Shown here in pieces: positions 1-9,119 of a stretch of 64,000 nucleotides of DNA; position 1 is the first letter of the stretch; each line of letters begins with the position of its first letter. Under the pieces are notes generated by a model. It saw only the letters and a program-made list of their open reading frames with translations, searched no databases and was not told the DNA's origin. The translations under genes and the position numbers were made by a program. The stretch is from Linderina pennispora (Eukaryota; Kickxellomycota; Kickxellomycetes; Kickxellales; Kickxellaceae), in the NCBI RefSeq assembly GCF_002104995.1, contig NW_024468252.1, positions 1,116,001 to 1,180,000 on the forward strand. Reading direction: 5' to 3'.

Positions 1-2465
1 ACCCACAGGTAATTGGATTTGGTCATATTCATCACTGGGTAACCTTCCTTCCCCAACTTGAAGTAGCCAGTCAGCAAATTGGATTGCTGTACAATCCTGG
101 GCACCAGCCCTAAGTTGGAGTCGCATATTGGTAGTAAGGTGTAGAATTTGTGCTTGACTCCATAGTGGAGATCGGCAAAGAGCTGCATCAACAGTTTGAG
201 CTCTATTTCCCTTTGGAATGACTGGGAGAATTTGGCGGAAATTGCCACCAGCTACTACTACCTTACCTCCAAAAGGCTGATGCTTAAGGGCTGGATCAGC
301 AGAGCACATTATATCTCGCAGTGTGCGATCAAGGGCCTCAAATGTATGCCGATGCATCATTGGTGCCTCATCCCAAATAATCAACCTTGTGGCCTGGAGC
401 AATGATGCCAAGTTAGTGCCAAGGGAGATATTGCATGTTGAAGTACTATCTACAATTAGTGGTATCTTAAATGTAGAGTGAGCAGTTCGACCACCAGAGA
501 GAAGCATAGCAGCAATGCCAGAGGAGGCAGTTGCTAAGGCAATATGGCCTTGGCTCCGAATATGGGCAAGGAGAAGCTTATACAGGAATGTTTTGCCACT
601 TCCTCCAGGGCCATCAAGGAAGAAAAATGTTGCTGTAGTATTAGCTAGCCCTTCTACAGCAGACATAATGGTATTATAGGCTGCTAACTGCTCAGTATTA
701 GCCATACGAAGCATCTGTTCAGTGCAATCAGTAAGCTCAGATTGATTAAATGATAGCTGCTCACTAATTAAATAGTTTTCAGTACTATCACCATTTGCAT
801 GTTCTGGTATTGGAACTGGCATGCCAGGGTAGTCGCTAAGTGAGCACCCAGAGTGGAGAAGAATAGAGTTAATCTCCCTAAGGGCACTGTTAATAGCAGA
901 TTGCTCAGCTGCTTCCTGATTAGCTGTATGCATGAGGGCTCTATATAATAGATCATCAATTAGGCTTGTCTGGTGCTGTATCCACAGTGCATATGGGTTT
1001 ACTGGGTTTTCTTGAGCAAGAATAGTGGCAAATAAATATCGGAGTTGGTGACCAATCTGGACTTGTGCAGCTTCATCTAAGCACCTAGCCCATTTGCGGT
1101 TATCTTCAAGCAGGCTAAGTGCTATACAGGCTTCTCTAAATGTTCGATAAACAACACCATTGATAGTCCTGAGATTTTCAAATGATATTGCACCATGAAC
1201 TACATTGAGTAGCATTCGGAGGTAGAATCGTTCTCCAGCTCTAGGAGAAACAAAGTAGATATGCCCAATTGTACTGCCTCTCTGCCTTGGCTTCCAGACA
1301 CGCTGTTGGTGATTCCAGACAAAATGCTGTGGGTATTCAGCATATGTATATGCACGGGCCTCTGGGTGGGCAGCATTATAAGCAAACCACTGTGTGAGTG
1401 TAGTATGTGCAAGGTGCTGCTGGTTAACAACTTCAGAAATAAGCTCACCATCATGAAAGAGAACCATTTGCTCCCCTGGTAAATGGACTTGAAGTCGTTG
1501 AATATCGGGCTTCTCCTCATGTAGGCAGAATGCAAAAATTTGCCAGATTGCCTCAGAAGTAGAGATATAGCGGCCATCAACATAGCTCTGGATCTCATTC
1601 TCAACTGCAGTATTTGTTGTATCAGTTGTCCTTGCCCTTGTTATATGGAGAGCTGCACGATCATGGCCCTTGTACACATATTTGAAAAGGTATTTGACAG
1701 CAGTGATTGAGGAGCATACCTCAACATTAATATGTGCCTCATACTTTGCAGCTAGATAAGGGTTATAAGGTATAACCCATCGGTTATCAAGCTGCATTCC
1801 TCTTATAGAACCAAACTGCCCATCCTCACGCCGTCGATAAATCGGGTAGCCATTATTGGTGATTTGTGTGGCCTCTGAAAAGAATCTTGGGTAGCGCTTT
1901 GTGCAGTTGCCTTCTCTTACACATGGTGCCTGTGGGTTTAGTGGCCCGCATGGCCCATGCATCATTGAGGTGGCAATAACTCTAAAGAGCTGCATATTCT
2001 GCTGTTCATTAGGAAGCTCAGCACATACCACTCGGTCGATTTCTGTGATAATTCGGTGCTTTGACTCACTGTCCAGAATAAGCAGAATATGTGCATGAGG
2101 CAACCCTCACTTCTGAAACTCAACAGTGTAAATATGACCAGCGACCTGACCAAAAATATGCCTCTTTGTTAGATCTTTAATCAGTTCCTTCAGCTTGATA
2201 TTGAAGACACGAACTGTTAGATCTGGGCGATCAGCAGCAGATTGTCCAGGGAGTAATTCGGCCTGTACCTCCTGCCAATGGGGGTTGCAGGTGAAGGTAA
2301 TAAATAGGTCAGGGGGGCCGAATGTCCTCACAATAGCCATTGCATCTTGATAGAGCTGATACATATGGCGGGGACCAGCAGTATATGAGGATGGCAATAT
2401 CACTCTACGACCAAGGTTAGCACCAACCATATCAGCTTCAGATAGCTGGACAGCATCTTGAAGGC

Positions 2466-2619
2466 CTATATATAGATAAATATATTTGATTAAAGTTAGC
2501 AGCAGTTTCTTACTATTATAATAATTCATACTAAATGTGCATTAACCAACAACAACAACAACAACAACAACAGCATCATTTCTTACTATATTTTATATAT
2601 GATTGAAACTAATACATAC
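2466..2619 (-). other. Helitron intron 2 with trinucleotide repeat
   Basis: The donor GTATGT at 2619 and acceptor ATATAG ending at 2466 bracket an AT-rich stretch. Removing it joins MYQ to GLQDAV in frame, as in other Helitron proteins. It contains a CAA/GTT run at about 2546-2572. Confidence 0.8.
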
Positions 2620-3417
2620 CTTGGTACATTTCAGCACGAATATTGTCTTGGTTTCTTGCATACCATCGTAGGCGGTTGCTCTCAATAGTGGAATATGCAT
2701 CGACAATATACTGCTGGAATAACCTCCTACTTAGGTGGAGGATTGGAGCTGCCTCACCACGAAACTGAAGCCGGTAGGCATAAAAGGCCATCTGAGTTAC
2801 ACGGCTTTGGCGATGGGTTCCAGAGAGTGCTTCATCTCTAACACCATTCTCTGAAATCTCTGAGACGTTATCCTGGGCTTGGATACTGTCTTGGCGTGTA
2901 TGCCAATGACCTGAAATAGGAATGTCAGGATGCCAGCCATCCTCCCCACGTGGGAATAGAAGCACATAGTGCAGTGCAGCATAGGCAACATGTAGCTCTG
3001 AAATCCGCTGTAGTGTACCATTAGTTGTCCGTAGGATGATATCACGGCCATTGTTCGTAGATTGGCCATCGGGTATAATTGCAGCTACTTCATCCGCTGT
3101 TGGTAAGTTGTAGCGACGCGAATCGTTATTGCGACCTGCTGTAATTGCTATGCATAGCTCAGGGGATGGATTCTGCTGGACAATTTCAGCAACCTGATGG
3201 AAGCGAGCAGCATACGGATTGACTGAATGGAGCATCTGCTGGAGGAGAGACAGAGTATTCTCATCAAGTCCAGGAATTGCAGTCATTCGATTTGCAAGCT
3301 CATTGGCAGTGTCGTAAATATACAGCTGTGCATACTGTGGCTGCTCGTTGCCATATACTGGAAGTAGTGATCCAATTCTATGGTACATCTGACCACGAAC
3401 TCGAAAGTTAGAGACAC

Positions 3418-3645
3418 CTATGATATGATGATGATATGATTTGAGATTTGAGATTTGAGATGAGAGGAGATGATTCCAACAATTATATAGCTATTCATAA
3501 AACAATCGTAGAACATAGAACGTAGAACGTAGAACGTAGAACGTAGAACGTAGAACGTAGAACGTAGAACGTAGAATGTAGAATATAGAACGTAGAACAT
3601 AAAACATAAAACATAGAACATAAAACATAGAATATTGGTACTTAC
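3418..3645 (-). other. Helitron intron 1 made largely of a heptamer repeat
   Basis: The donor GTAAGT begins at 3645 and the acceptor CATAG ends at 3418. Splicing restores the frame into the conserved NFRVRGQMYHRIGSLLP block. About half of the intron is a 7-bp tandem repeat. Confidence 0.8.
3507..3633. repeat. Heptanucleotide minisatellite (GAACGTA)n
   Basis: About eighteen 7-bp units on the plus strand. The first half is nearly perfect GAACGTA; the second half decays to GAACATA and AAAACATA variants. The array lies wholly inside the first Helitron intron. Seven is not a multiple of three and no unit creates a stop in two of the minus-strand frames, so the array reads through as a seven-residue repeat (LRSTFYV). 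Confidence 0.9.
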
Positions 3646-4252
3646 CACCATGATGCCTGCTAACTTCGCCATTAGCTACTCCACCTGTTGAGGTAAAGGA
3701 GAGTACCGAATTATACATTCGGATATTTCGCTGGAATTGCCGCGCTTCAGTGTTAGTGCCAGTCAATAGTCGAAGTAGTATTCCTGGTGGCGGTTGCAGA
3801 GCTGGAAGCACTACAGCTCCACGTGCACAGCAGATCTGAAAAATTGGACGTGTCATAGAGGACTGCTGGATTCGTTCGGCAGTCCATAGCAAGGCACTAC
3901 AACTGGTGCACTGCACATCCATTCTTCCAAGTCGGAGAGGTAACGTGTGTGCACCAGATACCTGCAATGCAAGCGGCAGATGTGCACCTGATGCAGTACG
4001 CTGAATCTGTCGTTGAGAAGCACGCTGAGCCTGTCGCTGAGAAGAACGCCGTCTGTTAGCAGCATTGCGGCTCTCATTGCTCTGCATTGCCCGTCGTCTC
4101 CGACTTCGTAATCTTTCCTGTTCAAGTTCATGGGAGCGGTCCCCCTGAGCACTCAAAGCCCTCTGACGTTGGCGTCGTGCACGATCAGCAATCCGACGAC
4201 GATCAGAAACCGAGGCATTATTCGTACTACTACTATTAGAATAGAATACCAT

Positions 4253-4340
4253 CGTTATTGCTTTTAAATGAAGGAATAAATGAGGAGTATATAAGTATAT
4301 ATCTCAGTAAAACAAAGTCACAGTAAACCACAAAAATATT

Positions 4341-4374
<34 letters not shown>

Positions 4375-4693
4375 GAGTGTTTACAAAAAGAAAGTTTATA
4401 TATATATACCAGGTTTTCTTGTCGTTATCATGACACTTGACAGGTATAGTAAGGTATTGTATGATTGTTTAACAGGTCACATGCATATTTAACAAAACAC
4501 GTGCATATACACCCATTGTTAAACTAAAAATTTGTTTTTTTTTTAACCAATTAAATAATTTCTAGCGGACGGTCGGACACTTTTTGGACTATAAAATCTT
4601 ATATATAGGTAAAGATAGGTAAAGATGGTACTAACGGATATTTCTATTTTGTGCATGGCTGGGGGTGGCGGGCGATTGGACAGCATGATGCTT
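4253..4693. other. AT-rich spacer holding the probable Helitron 5' end
   Basis: No gene is seen here. It holds the GA repeat, a TATATATATA stretch near 4398 and a T-run near 4536. The minus-strand 5' terminus of the Helitron and its A/T insertion point are probably inside, but cannot be fixed by eye. A short direct repeat (GGTAAAGATAGGTAAAGATGG, about 4608-4628) is a candidate boundary. Confidence 0.5.
4341..4371. repeat. (GA)n microsatellite
   Basis: About fifteen GA dinucleotides in the AT-rich sequence upstream of the Helitron coding start. Confidence 0.95.
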
Positions 4694-5850
4694 TCAGTAA
4701 GGCTTGACTCCCAGCACCACATCCCGCGTCCACCCAAACACAAAGAATACCGCCGCCGACGCCGGGGCTGCCTTGACCAGCGCCGGCGTCAGCCCACGGA
4801 ACAGCGCCAGCACGCCCTCGGTCCGGGCAATGCTGACCAGCGCATGCGTCATCCCTGTATACTCTGGCAGCGCGCTCTTCGTGAACTGCTGCGTGCCCTG
4901 CACCTGCAGGCGCTTGCGCACGAGGTCCAGCGGATACACAAACGTTTTGCTGATAACCGCCGCAGTGCCGCCCAAGACCGCGTCCTGCATTGCGTCCAGG
5001 CCCTGTAGCACCGGCGACGACGACACCAGGACGCTACGCCTTAGGTACCGATACCCGGTCGCCAGCATGTCGTAGCTGGTAAACACCGCACCCATGTACG
5101 GCATGATCTGCAGACATGCCGGCCACAGCCCGCGGTAGAACCCACGCACTCCTTCCTCTGCGTGGATCTTGCGCACCGCCCCCAGAATCGACGTGTATAT
5201 GCGGCGATCCATGCTCTGCGCGACGAACCGCGTACGTAGCAGATCAAACGGATATGTCATCGTTGTGGCAATGCCTGCCGCCAGCGCCCCGCCCACAAAC
5301 GACCGGGCCTTTTTGGGAACAATCTAAACATGTAAACAGGATAAATGAGAAGCCATGCTGTCCCAATACAACCCCCACCCAACTACAGCCGCCAGCTCGC
5401 CAGTACCAGGCTAGGCTACCATGCATTCACACTTACGTTTGTCTGCGCCATCGCCCTCTCGACTGCCCCAAATACAAGAAACTGAGCTGCACCATACGAC
5501 AGGTACAGATACTCTGCCGACAGGTTGCCTTTGAAGAACCCGCGCACGCCCTCCCGCTGCATAATCTGCTTTGCACACTCGACCACCCCGTCTGCCTTCA
5601 GGATCCCAAACGACCGACGCCTGGTCTCCAGCTGCAGCGTGATCTTTATCACATCAAACGGCGCTATCAGTGCCCGTGAAATCAGCCCTGCCGTGGCCCC
5701 GCAGAACGCGCTTTCCAGGGACGTCAGTTGCCGGGTAGCTGTGCCCGATGTGAGCAGCGCACTGCTCTGCGGTATGTCGGGTTTGGCCGGTGCATCGAGC
5801 GTGCGGGCGGATGTGTCGGTCTTGCAGGGGAGTGATTGTCGTGAAGCCAT
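4694..5850 (-). CDS. TPC1: Mitochondrial thiamine pyrophosphate carrier (SLC25A19/TPC1 family)
   Basis: Inner-membrane carrier of the SLC25 family, predicted to exchange thiamine pyrophosphate into the matrix. Two exons, 5850-5437 and 5323-4694, give 347 residues; the donor is GTAAGT and the acceptor TTTAG, phase 0. Three carrier repeats show the signature P-x-[DE]-x-x-[KR]: APFDVIKI, TYPFDLLRTRF and VYPLDLVRKRLQVQ. The forms ALIAPFDVIKI and SKTFVYPLDL match the TPP-carrier subfamily better than ADP/ATP or CoA carriers. The start MASRQSL was preferred over an in-frame upstream extension because that part has no carrier-like sequence. TPP is the cofactor of the E1 enzymes at 43581-51363. Substrate is inferred from subfamily resemblance only. 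Confidence 0.85.
5324..5436 (-). other. Intron in TPP carrier gene
   Basis: GTAAGT donor at 5436 and TTTAG acceptor ending at 5324. Removal joins AQTN to IVPKKA in frame and continues the carrier fold. Confidence 0.8.
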
Positions 5851-6288
5851 TTTGTGTGCAGGGTTCTGTTTTTGCAATGAAAAGAATGGAAATTTACAGC
5901 AAGAGGTAAATGTAGAGGTGGGAGAGAAAAACGGAAGCGTGCGAGAAAATTTCCCGCTTTTGAACCCGAAGTCACAAAAAATGCGCATGTGCCACACTGA
6001 TCCACTAAGCTTTGCCCACTGATGCGCTGATATTACTGACCTCCCCCAAGAAATGCTGGCCATGCTGAGTATCTCTGACCTGGTATTGGGCGCTTAGACT
6101 GTGGTGGCTTTTACCTGTAGCGTCTGCCTGTCAGATCAGGGCGAGGTTGGTGTGCTTTCCCACGAAGACTGCACATCATGGTCTTCCTGAAGGGCAATAA
6201 AGTGGTGGCATGCTGCGGAAATATTCAAAACTAGGTAGATGATGGATTCTGGCCAGGCACTAAGGGCACAGACCTTACAGCCTGAAAA
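5851..6288. other. Spacer between GST and TPP carrier genes
   Basis: Holds the upstream region of the TPP carrier gene and the 3' end of the GST gene, both minus strand. An ORF in this stretch runs in frame into the carrier N-terminus but has no recognisable sequence. No RNA gene or repeat seen. Confidence 0.5.
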
Positions 6289-6957
6289 CTACCACATATA
6301 TGTTGCTTTCCTGACATCCTGGGTAAGGTATCTCTCGAGCGCAGGCTCAGCCTCGACGGCAGCAACAACCTTGGCAAACTCGGGCACCTTTTCTGGCTCA
6401 AAGTAGCTAGAGAAGCCGTCGTTCTTGACCTTCGACTGGGACCTGATAAACCTGAGGAACGCGTACAGAGCAATGTCAGCGTATGAGATCGAGTCGCCGA
6501 CATAGTGGCCGTTGTTTCCGTTCGCTTGCAGCGCCTTGGTGTGGAACTTGATCAAGTAGCCTGCTAGCTCGCCGAACATCTTCTTCAGATTGTCTTTGAA
6601 GTCGCCATCAGAAAAATGGTAGTCAAAAGCTGCGTTCTGGAGGTCAACGAACTGGTCACGCAGCTGCTCTTGCCGTGCTGATGCCTGCAGCTCAGTCGGA
6701 AGGAGTCCGTACTTGTGCGCAAGGTACCTCTCGATGACCATCGACTCGGTGAGCTCAAACACAACCTCGCCGTCGCTGTTCTTCTCGAGCAGGACAGGTA
6801 GGCGGCCAAGCGGCTGGTCGGCCTTTGTCACTGGCCACTCGGGATGTTCCTCGGTCCACTCGACCCCCTTCACAGTAAGCAGCAGCCGAATGGTCTCGCT
6901 GATACCCTGCAGGTCAAAGTAGCGGAGGGTATAGGACAGCGAGTCTTGAGTAGACAT
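6289..6957 (-). CDS. Glutathione S-transferase (sigma-like), copy 1
   Basis: Cytosolic GST of 222 residues that would conjugate glutathione to electrophiles or reduce peroxides. The N-terminal thioredoxin-like domain begins YTLRYFDLQGISETIRLLL, with the Tyr in the usual sigma/alpha-class catalytic place. The glutathione-binding LGRLPVLLE and the cis-Pro region and ES-MVIERYLA follow, then an all-helical C-terminal domain (ISYADIALYAFL). The ATG at 6957 was chosen because it sits just before the first strand; an upstream in-frame ATG at 7071 adds unrelated sequence. A paralogue lies directly upstream in the same orientation. Exact class and substrate are not determined. Confidence 0.9.
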   Translation of the reverse strand: MSTQDSLSYTLRYFDLQGISETIRLLLTVKGVEWTEEHPEWPVTKADQPLGRLPVLLEKNSDGEVVFELTESMVIERYLAHKYGLLPTELQASARQEQLRDQFVDLQNAAFDYHFSDGDFKDNLKKMFGELAGYLIKFHTKALQANGNNGHYVGDSISYADIALYAFLRFIRSQSKVKNDGFSSYFEPEKVPEFAKVVAAVEAEPALERYLTQDVRKATYMW

Positions 6958-7454
6958 GGCGACTTGAATATGCTTGGTAAAACGGGGCTGTAGTTTGTTC
7001 GGTTGCAGAAGAGAGCCTTGAGTGAGACACAGCCAGGCTGAATGGCTTGCCTTAAATAGCTGATTCCCCATGGTTTACCCTTTATTTTGCTCACGTATAT
7101 GCTCGTATGCACCCATCCCATCTCCAAGGTTAACAAGACTGACTGAAAAAGAGGAGGGTCCGGTCGGCCTGAGGCCTGATTTTATCTGGTTAGATTGTTG
7201 GCATGGTGATACGGGTGGATGTGCACTCTAATGCCAACACCCCTGTTATCTACGCAAGTAAGAGCGTGCCTACTGCGGTATTCGCTCTGAACGCAGCACT
7301 GCCACGCCTGAAATAAGCCCTGTTGTGATTGTTGAGTGCATTAGAGCAACGGATCGGCTTGGGTTTGGGGGTGCAATGCCATACGTTGGACACCTAGTAC
7401 TGCGCAGCATACTCCAGCAAAGCCAAGGTCTTATTGCCAAACGTGTAAACAGAA
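6958..7454. other. Spacer between the two GST genes
   Basis: Holds the promoter of GST copy 1 and the 3' end of copy 2. No additional gene is supported. Confidence 0.5.
7050..7058 (-). promoter_or_regulatory. TATA-like box of GST copy 1
   Basis: TATTTAA on the minus strand, about 95 bp upstream of the ATG at 6957. Position and sequence suit a TATA element; no factor sites could be assigned. Confidence 0.4.
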
Positions 7455-8120
7455 CTAGCTCTTTCCAATCTTCTCCTGTATCTCAAAATAGCTCTGCAGA
7501 GCCGGGTCCGCTTCAACAACTGCCACAAGCTTCTTGAACTCGGGTGCCGCCTCCGAATCAAAGTGGGCAGCAATCTCAGCCGACTCCTCCTTCGCCGATT
7601 CAGCACGGATGTGTCTGATGAACGCATAAAGCGCAAGATCAGGGTATGTGGTCTTGTCGCCGAAAAGGTGGCCATTGCTGCCGTTGTCACGCAGCGCCTT
7701 GCCATGGACCTGACCCAAGTTTTCGAGAATCTCGGTACACCTGCGCACCACAATATGCGCAGACTCTCCACCAGCGTGCATCGCATAGCTCATAGCGACC
7801 ATGGCATCATAGAGTTGGTCTCGCAGCTGCTCCTGGCGAGCAGCGAGCTCGGGGTCGGACGGGACTAGGCTGTGCTTGCGCAAGAGGTAGCGCTCGATGA
7901 CAAGCGACTCAGAAAGAGTGAATAGCACTTGTCCGCCTGAATCCTTCTCGACAAGAACGGGCAAGTGCCCAAACGGCTGCTCACCCTTCTTCTCTGGCCA
8001 CTCAGGGTGCTCTTCGGTCCATTGAGCACCGATAGAGCACAGCAGAAGACGGATGGTCTCGGCAAGCCCAGGAAAGTTGAAGTAGCGCAGGTTGTAGCTG
8101 GTAGAGACTATGCTTGCCAT
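7455..8120 (-). CDS. Glutathione S-transferase (sigma-like), copy 2
   Basis: GST of 221 residues, same architecture as its downstream neighbour. It begins YNLRYFNFPGLAETIRLLL, keeps EEHPEWP, FGHLPVLVE and SLVIERYL, and ends in a helical domain with TYPDLALYAFIRHI. The two copies are tandem, same-strand paralogues that have clearly diverged, most in the helical substrate-binding domain, which suggests different substrates. The ATG at 8120 is chosen because the frame upstream, though open for 195 codons, has no domain and runs through the TATA box. Confidence 0.9.
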   Translation of the reverse strand: MASIVSTSYNLRYFNFPGLAETIRLLLCSIGAQWTEEHPEWPEKKGEQPFGHLPVLVEKDSGGQVLFTLSESLVIERYLLRKHSLVPSDPELAARQEQLRDQLYDAMVAMSYAMHAGGESAHIVVRRCTEILENLGQVHGKALRDNGSNGHLFGDKTTYPDLALYAFIRHIRAESAKEESAEIAAHFDSEAAPEFKKLVAVVEADPALQSYFEIQEKIGKS

Positions 8121-8195
8121 GGTATGTGTTGTTTCGAAAGATATGCTGATGCTCTTGCTGGTGATATATGGAGCTGAAGGAACGGGCGGTGCGCG

Positions 8196-8203
8196 TTTAT
8201 ATA
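8196..8203 (-). promoter_or_regulatory. TATA box of GST copy 2
   Basis: TATATAAA on the minus strand, about 76-83 bp upstream of the ATG at 8120, a clean match to the consensus. TATA promoters are typical of stress-inducible fungal genes such as GSTs. Confidence 0.55.
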
Positions 8204-9119
8204 GATCTAGGGCTCTGCCACGTTCTGCTAGCCTGTATCTCCCAGAAACTGCTACGCAAGCAGTTTTCTTCCTTAGTAATCTGCATATACCAACAAAGTT
8301 ATGAAGCGTGCAAATATGTACGCAATAATTGGCTTGGCATGGCTTGATACAACGCCAAGTCGTCCTGCTCAAGTAGGTGCATGAACGGCGATGCACACCA
8401 AGCCTGTCATAAAACTTCCACATATCTCTGATCGATTTGCTATCGCCGGCTTGTGTTGGTTTCCAGCTAATATCCGCTCTGTGCTGTAGCTTATGAGAGC
8501 AAGAAATGTGGGAGATGAACGTTACAGTGCTGACACCATACCAAGCATACGCAAAACATGTTGCTGTGCACGCCACTTGCATGTAGTAATTATTGCTGTG
8601 TAAGTCAGCTGCGGTTCTTGTTTGAGAGCAACCGAATGGCTGTCGCGATATAAGTACCACGGTGCATAGCGCTGCTACATCTCTCCACCCATGCTCTAGG
8701 TTCACTCATCCTCATAATACTGGAGGCTAGCCCGTGGATGCCAGCTAGCTGGTAAACGTGCGCGATCTGCCTCCACTTTCCTCAAATTTATTCCGGCGCC
8801 CCGCCTCGGCTAGCTCATGACAGCGCACAACATTTGTATATTCAATTCAAAGCAGATGCCAGTGGCTGCTCAGTACACTTTACCGATTTACAGCAGTGCT
8901 TACCCTTTTTGTTACATTTGACATGATCATATCCACATCCCATTGCTAATGCTCCAGGCTAGCAACTAGCCCCTTGATTTGTTTGACTTTCGGTTAGGAG
9001 ATCTGCCGTCCTTTTCCCCACTCACCCATTGGAACAAAATCAAAAACATCGACAGCTCCACCTTGAGCGACCTTTTCCTTTAGTCCTGTATATTTTCCCA
9101 CTGCTATTACTTTGCAACT
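8204..9119. other. Divergent intergenic region between GST copy 2 and F-box-like gene
   Basis: About 0.9 kb between two divergent starts. Carries the upstream control regions of both genes. No RNA gene, repeat or conserved ORF was seen. Confidence 0.5.

Larger units (their letters stand above)
1..4252 (-). mobile_element. Helitron (RepHel-type), truncated by window edge
   Basis: Rolling-circle transposon read on the minus strand. It encodes the fungal Helitron order: N-terminal Cys-rich region, Rep/HUH nuclease domain, then a Pif1-like helicase that runs off the left edge of the window. The region is visibly more AT-rich than the flanking genes and carries simple repeats. The 5' end of the element must lie above 4252, probably within 4253-4625; no TC start could be fixed. 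The 3' CTRR end and hairpin lie outside the window. Apart from one in-frame TGA the protein frame is open, so the copy looks recent. Confidence 0.9.
1..4252 (-). pseudogene. Helitron Rep/helicase protein, three exons, one premature stop
   Basis: Three exons fit: 4252-3646, 3417-2620 and 2465 to the window edge, joined at GTAAGT..AG and GTATGT..AG introns (both phase 1) that restore the family sequences GVSNFRVRGQMYHRIGSLLP and MYQGLQDAV. Exon 1 has the Cys motif CTSCSALLW and the block NIRMYNSVLSFTSTGG. Exon 3 has FITFTCNPHW, the HUH motif GLPHAHILLILD and the catalytic two-tyrosine block KYLFKYVYKGHDR. The helicase follows, with Walker A GPGGSGKT (about 595-625) and Walker B IIWDEAPM. The single defect is TGA at 2107-2109, exactly where the family has Arg before GLPHAH. 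Downstream, all 702 codons to position 1 are open. Helicase motif III reads GGNFRQ where GGDFRQ is usual. Confidence 0.88.

Noticed and set aside
3418-3672. ORF encoding a YVLRSTF heptad-repeat protein
   Set aside because: It is the reading-through of the 7-bp minisatellite inside a well-bounded Helitron intron, not a gene.
7455-8705. 416-codon ORF containing GST copy 2 as its C-terminal half
   Set aside because: The first 195 codons run through a TATA box and have no conserved sequence; the GST start at 8120 fits the family.
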